DNA from: Strongylocentrotus droebachiensis
Lineage: Eukaryota; Echinodermata; Echinoidea; Camarodonta; Strongylocentrotidae
NCBI GenBank assembly: GCA_035222895.1
Contig: JAVYIG010006783.1
Coordinates: forward strand, 1-64,000
DNA length: 64,000 nt
Direction: 5' to 3'
Position numbers and translations under genes: made by a program
Notes under the pieces: generated by a model
The model's database searches: none
Told to the model about the DNA's origin: nothing
The model's input: only the letters and a program-made list of their open reading frames with translations
Part shown: positions 53,401 to 59,400 of the stretch, piece by piece
Layout of the letters: each line of letters starts with the position of its first letter
Numbering within the stretch: position 1 is the stretch's first letter

Positions 53401-56400
53401 TAATAATACAGCCAAAAAAATTGGAAGAGCCAGGTTATTCCTTATGTTATCGATTGTTTTGATCATTTCTCATGTATTTCTATGTTTTTTTAGCTAATGT
53501 ATTTTATTGTTTTTGTTGTTTTATTTCATTTCCAACTATAATTCAACTATTTTGACCCCAAAATAAACACCTAAACTATAAACAAGACCAAATAACCAAT
53601 GTTTTATCTCTTTATTTGAAAAATGAGATTTCCATATGTTTTGTACACAAATCACAAAAATGAGCGGTTTTCGGGCTGACATGCAAAGACAAAAGGGCAT
53701 GTGACTTTGTAATGGTAGGTCCGATTTTCGAAAAATTTCTTTCAAAAGATGCGCAAGACTCGAAAGAAAAAAGTCACAAAATTTCAGTCCAAGATTTTCT
53801 TGCGTTAAAAAATTATCGCGAAAAATGTTGAGGGGGGGCTTCTATAGCCCCCCCCCCCCCGGGCTAGATAGGGTTAAGGGCAGTATGGGGCAGATTGTTC
53901 TAAAAGCACAGAATTTATCCTAGTTGTCGACCATACCACATTAATTAGATTTTTGATAGACGCCCCTAGCTAGGAGCCGCCATTTTGGTCAAATTCAAAA
54001 TGGCCGCCAGATGAGCTAGCCGGGCTAGAATAATAACATTTTGTACATAACGGTAATTAGAGTTATAGATAATCTGATTCCAATGTTATTTCGCCATTTA
54101 ATGTCAGGAAGGGTGCCCCCTGGGGTCGCCATTATGATAACATAAAAAATTGTCGGCATTTGAGCTCGTGATAACATAAGATTTCTATGTTTCCACGGTT
54201 TACAGGTCTAGGGAATGTGATTCTGGATGTTATTCAATAGATTTAATGTCAATACTCTTCCTGGAGCCACCATTTTGGTCAAATAAATAATGGAATTTTC
54301 CATGGATATGGCATTTACTGGTATAGAGAATAGGATTCGGTTGTTATTCAGCGATTTGATGTCAAGAATTAGGGCTTCATTTGGTAAAATCAAAATAGCT
54401 GCCATTTGAGCTGAAGGTGTAATGAAATAATAAGATTTCTATAATTACAGAGAACCTGATTCTGACGTAGGTCTATCAGTTTAACATTAAAGTGACTCGG
54501 TAACATTGTTGAAGGTGGTTGAAAAAACTGTTTAGATTTTGTATGAAATGTTACTCATTTTATTCCTTCTACTGTATGGACCCTCTAACATATTAAAAAT
54601 CCTCAACAAATTCTCAAACCACAGATATTTATGGTTTTCTTGAAGGCGTCACTATGTGACACCTTCTAACAGTAAATTCCCAAACGATTTTCCATGAAAG
54701 TAACAAATAAGACAGGCTCTTAAAAATCATTCAACACTTAAATGTCTGGAATGGTATATAGCGCCAATTCAATGCTTTGTGACGGTTTTTATTCACCTAA
54801 TATGTAATTAAATTGTAATAATATACTAGGGAGAATTAAGGAAACGATCAGATCAGTTTTTCGCAATTTTTATCATTAATAATAGTCTGTTTTCACTCCA
54901 ACTTTCAGATTATCTTTATTTGTACATTTATCATTGAAGTCACTTCCTTAGCACCATTTTCTCTCATCTGAACAATGTTACAAAGTCCCTTTAAGTTAGG
55001 TTTTACGCACTAACCACCGTACTGACAAAAAACACTGAACCACAAAGCTTCAACTTTGAACAAGTGAGGTGATTATCATACAATTCCTTCTCTTTTGAAA
55101 CATTGTTTTATTTGTGCACCAATTCATGTGTATTGCGGAGCTGGAATATGCACTGTACACTACCTCTCTTGTCACCTCTCTTACACTGTGATACAACATC
55201 GTTAGCTGTTAGTAGAGAGGTCCTCATCACAACAGTGAAACAGTGAGGTACAGGGGTGTCGATTTGAATCCGTGGTTGGTGCCAAAATATTTTCGGCAAT
55301 GGATCAAAGCAACCAAGAGGTAGAAGCGTGTGGCAGGTTGCACCTCCTCCCTTCCAAGTTATTAACTTTTTCAAGTCACCCTCAATAAAGATAACATTTC
55401 AGAGAATATAAGAGTGGTAATAAAATTAATAACATGCTAAATGTTAGTCCCTTTAAGAAGGCTGAAGGAACCTACCCCACCCCGTGGTCCTAGAGATTTG
55501 TCCGCTAAAGAATCTGTATAATTCGCTTAGGATGAAAGATATAAAAGTTAAAAACAGGTGCTCTAATTGCCCTTTTGTAGCTCAGTCAAAATGCTTTTCA
55601 AACAAGTCTATTTTGAGGAGATTAAACTGAAGACTTGTGGATGCTTCCTTTACATGAGATGGGATTGTGTTCCAAAGTGTAGGGGCAGCATAGGTAAATT
55701 ACCACTCCGCTAAAAAAACTAGGTCGGAACAACTGGACATTGCAAGATATTTGTTGGGGGTGCTGAATTCAGATAGTTCGAGGGAGCATACTTTCCCAAA
55801 GGCTCATACTTCAGATACTGATAAATCATTAACAGTATTTTGAAAATAATGCTTGATTGGACTAGGAGTCATGTAACTGCCTTAAGACGGGTTATGTGAG
55901 ACCACATTCATATACAGTAGGCTTGCGGATGCACCATATGAGAGATGGAGGGAGGATTGAGAAGTCCTGAAAAGGACTCTCTGTAATCTTTCGTCACCGG
56001 GGTGTGGACTTGGGTGGTCTGCTTGTCCGTCTGGGCTGGAGTCTCCGGGTTGCGGACTTGGGGGAGCTTCGGATCCATTGTGCTGTCGGCGAGACGCTGT
56101 GTGTCCCCGACGTAGCTAGCGGCTTGTAGTCTGCTGTCGTCTTCTGTGCATTGTAGCTGTGAGGCTGGCGGCTGCTTTGTGGGTTCGGTGGGTGGTGGTG
56201 GTTGATGTACGGTGTCTGCGGGAAAGGAGGCGGTGGTGGAGGAGTGACCGGGTTCTTGTTTATGAGGGGTTTCCAGATGTCATTGATATATAATACTGAG
56301 TCTTGGGGCACGGTGTTGTGGCGGTGAATTTCGATGGCTTCTCGGATTCGGGGTGTATGCCAATACTTCATTATGGAGATGAGATTACTGTTATCCCATT

Positions 56401-59400
56401 CGATGGTGTGTTCGTATTGTTGGGCGTGTTTGACGATGGCAAACTTATCCCAATCGCTGAGTCTGAAGCTGGTTCTGTGCTCCTTGAGTCTTGTTTCCAG
56501 ATTTCTCCCCGTTTCACCAATGTAGACTTTTCTATATTCGCATGGTATTTTGTAGACTCCAGCTTTTTGTGTGGTTTGGATGCTTGTCTTTGTGGGAGTG
56601 GAGAATCTTTTCAGGACTCCTCAATCCTCCCTCTCCCTCACATGGTGCATTCACATGCAAGCCTCCTGTATATCTACATCACCATGCAAGCCGATACTTA
56701 CAAGCAGCATCTAACCACATTCATATTATCAATCTTGCCGCAGAGTTGATATTCATGGATCTGTAACATAATTAGAATCTTACTCTGAATTTGTAATGGT
56801 CGGAATTACTTTTTCAAATGCTTGAGTACGTTGCTCATAATGGTTGCTGGAGCTAAATTCGGGACAATAATGTATAATACACACTTCTAGAGCAGATGAT
56901 TGATATAGGACAAATAAAAGGGAACTTTTGTTTACCTACTATTTTGATGACCTCCGTTCAACCTTCTTTTTTTTAGGTTGTCCCCATTGATAAACTAATG
57001 AGTGGAACCAGGATCTGTAAGCCCTTTGAATTGGACTTCACTGACCAGCCAGACAATGTTGCAATGTCCCTTATAATAGGACAAACTGAGAGACTAGAGG
57101 ACAAACTCTTATTTCCATTGGATTTCTCAACTCCTCACAGAAGAGAGAGAGCTTCTCCACAAGTTCAAGGTATTTCGGTTTAAAGAGAAGGTTGAGTTCT
57201 GGTAATTAAGGTGGAAAATCAACTTGTGAGATTTATTATTCGTTTATGTATGTTGGAAGAAAATCATAATAGAAATGTCCCCTGATAAGGATTGCTCTTC
57301 AAGTCCTTATTTTCAAAATATGACAAGAAAGAGCTGGCTTGTTTCGACCAAACAGTCATTCAATGTGTTTGTGTATAGTTCCAAATACCCATTTCTAGGT
57401 GCAGCACATGTGCTTTTCATCAAACTGGATCCAGTAGATATCAAGTGGACGATTCTTCGATATATGCGTCAGTGTCCACTAATTCCTATGTACTACGCAA
57501 ACAACCTTTACTTCCAGATAGATTCTTGCACAATCTTATTGCATGAACAAGACTCAGTTTCATCTTTAATCAATTAATGTGGCAAATTTGCATGTTGCTG
57601 TGATCATCACATGTTAGGCACATGTTTGCCTATATATTGTCTATATACACAATACGATACCCATGTCCCAGTTCGAGTTGTGCACAAATAAAATCCATGT
57701 ACGCTACAAAGTTTGAATTTTTTTCCTTCATCATTTGTATATCACGCTGTCTCTCCCTAATTTACAGTCATTCCATTACCATTATGTAATTAAAGGATGT
57801 GCATTACAGCTGATTGAGGCACAAGCAAAGTGGATAAGATTAGGGAGGGGTCAATAGGTTGCATATGAAATGAAAAAAACAACGTCCTAATTTTTATATT
57901 CATTTGACAATATCTCAAGGTCAAAGGTCACAGGGCTCATAGTCATTATGTATGCAAAATAGCTTATGATCGCATTATCATTAGAACAGATTGATGGATT
58001 CCTGCCAAACTTAGGTTATGTATGTATCTTGCAGAGCCAATGAACTGAGTAGATTCTGGGGTCATGAGGTCAAATGTCACAGGGCTCATTATGTATGCAA
58101 AAATAGCTTGTGAACGCATTCTCATGAGAACTGCTACATGGATTACTATCAAACTCAGGACATGTATGTATCTTGCAGAGCCAATGAACTGATTAGATTT
58201 TAGGGTCATGAGGTCAAAGATCAAAGGGTCATACATGTATATGAAATAAAGCTTGTATCGCAATATTCTGAGAACCTGTTTAATGGTTTACAATCAAAGT
58301 TGAATTTTAAATATTGCTTCTGTTTTGGTTAGTAAAATAGTTCTATGGCGGAGGCATCATTTTTAAAGACCAAATCTCCCAATGAATTCTAGATGTGTAT
58401 AGATCAAAGCAGCAGATCACCTTATTCGTCACCATCACAAATTCTATGTAAAGTTTCTAATCATTCTTTATTCTGAGAATTTAGAGAATATAATATCAGC
58501 ATAAATTAACTCTTTACGCTGTGAATTATGAATTGCCGCTAAGCAATTTAACCTAGGAGAAGTTTTTAATAAAATGATTGGCCTGATACCGAATATAAGC
58601 AATTAAATTGTTGATACATGCTTGTGGAGTTGTGCTCTAACTTTTAACATTTGTAGTTGAATATTCAGTTTACTTTATTCAGCACTCGGAAATATAGGAT
58701 AATAAGTAAGACATATAGTTCAACTTTGTTCTTTCCTGGTTCTCGAAATTGCAGAACAACTGCAAGGTGCATCATCAAGTTCACAGACGACGCAAACGTC
58801 ACATCACACTACAGATGAAACTCTGGAGTAAGTTATGATCATTTATTTCACCTTTGATACTGTCAAGTTTAATAGTAGATTCAGACGGAGACAGAGCATG
58901 TGCAGATATAAACCCGAATCACCAAGGTACTTTTGAGGAGGGGCAAGGGGGCAGTTTGCCCTTCCAACAAATTTGAAGAAAAAAAAAACTACCCAAAACA
59001 ACTTTATTACAGAAATGATCGCAATGTAAATGATCATGAAATTTCGTCATTATTTCCTAAAATATCTCGGTTACAGTGTTAGTTTGCAATTAACTTTAGT
59101 AAATGAAGAGAATGGAAAACTGGGCTCACATATCTGTAATTAAAGCCCAATAGAGATAAATAAATGATCTCAGTATGCTAATAAATAAAACTAGTCTGAG
59201 GCTTGTTTGCAAATAAATAATTGAAAATCACTGTTGCTAATGTTGCATGTAATGTCATATCAAAATCAAAAGCATAACATTTGAAATTTAGAAGAATTGG
59301 GGGAAAAAGAATGTAACAATTAAAATAATCTGTTTACATGTAGTGCCTGATATCAAAAAATATTAATTCTAAGCGCTTTACGAATATTACTTTGGTTATC

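Larger units (their letters stand above)
53158..56976. other. intron with several mobile elements
   Basis: In order: the TTAA MITE 53228-53877, tandem GCCATTTTGGTCAAAT-type repeats 53950-54420 with units near 150 bp, the TTAA MITE 54487-54994, a stretch without features, and the Penelope fragment 55985-56610. Confidence 0.65.

Noticed and set aside
57275-57577. 100-codon intronic ORF
   Set aside because: No motif recognised, and it lies between well-phased exons of the death-domain gene.
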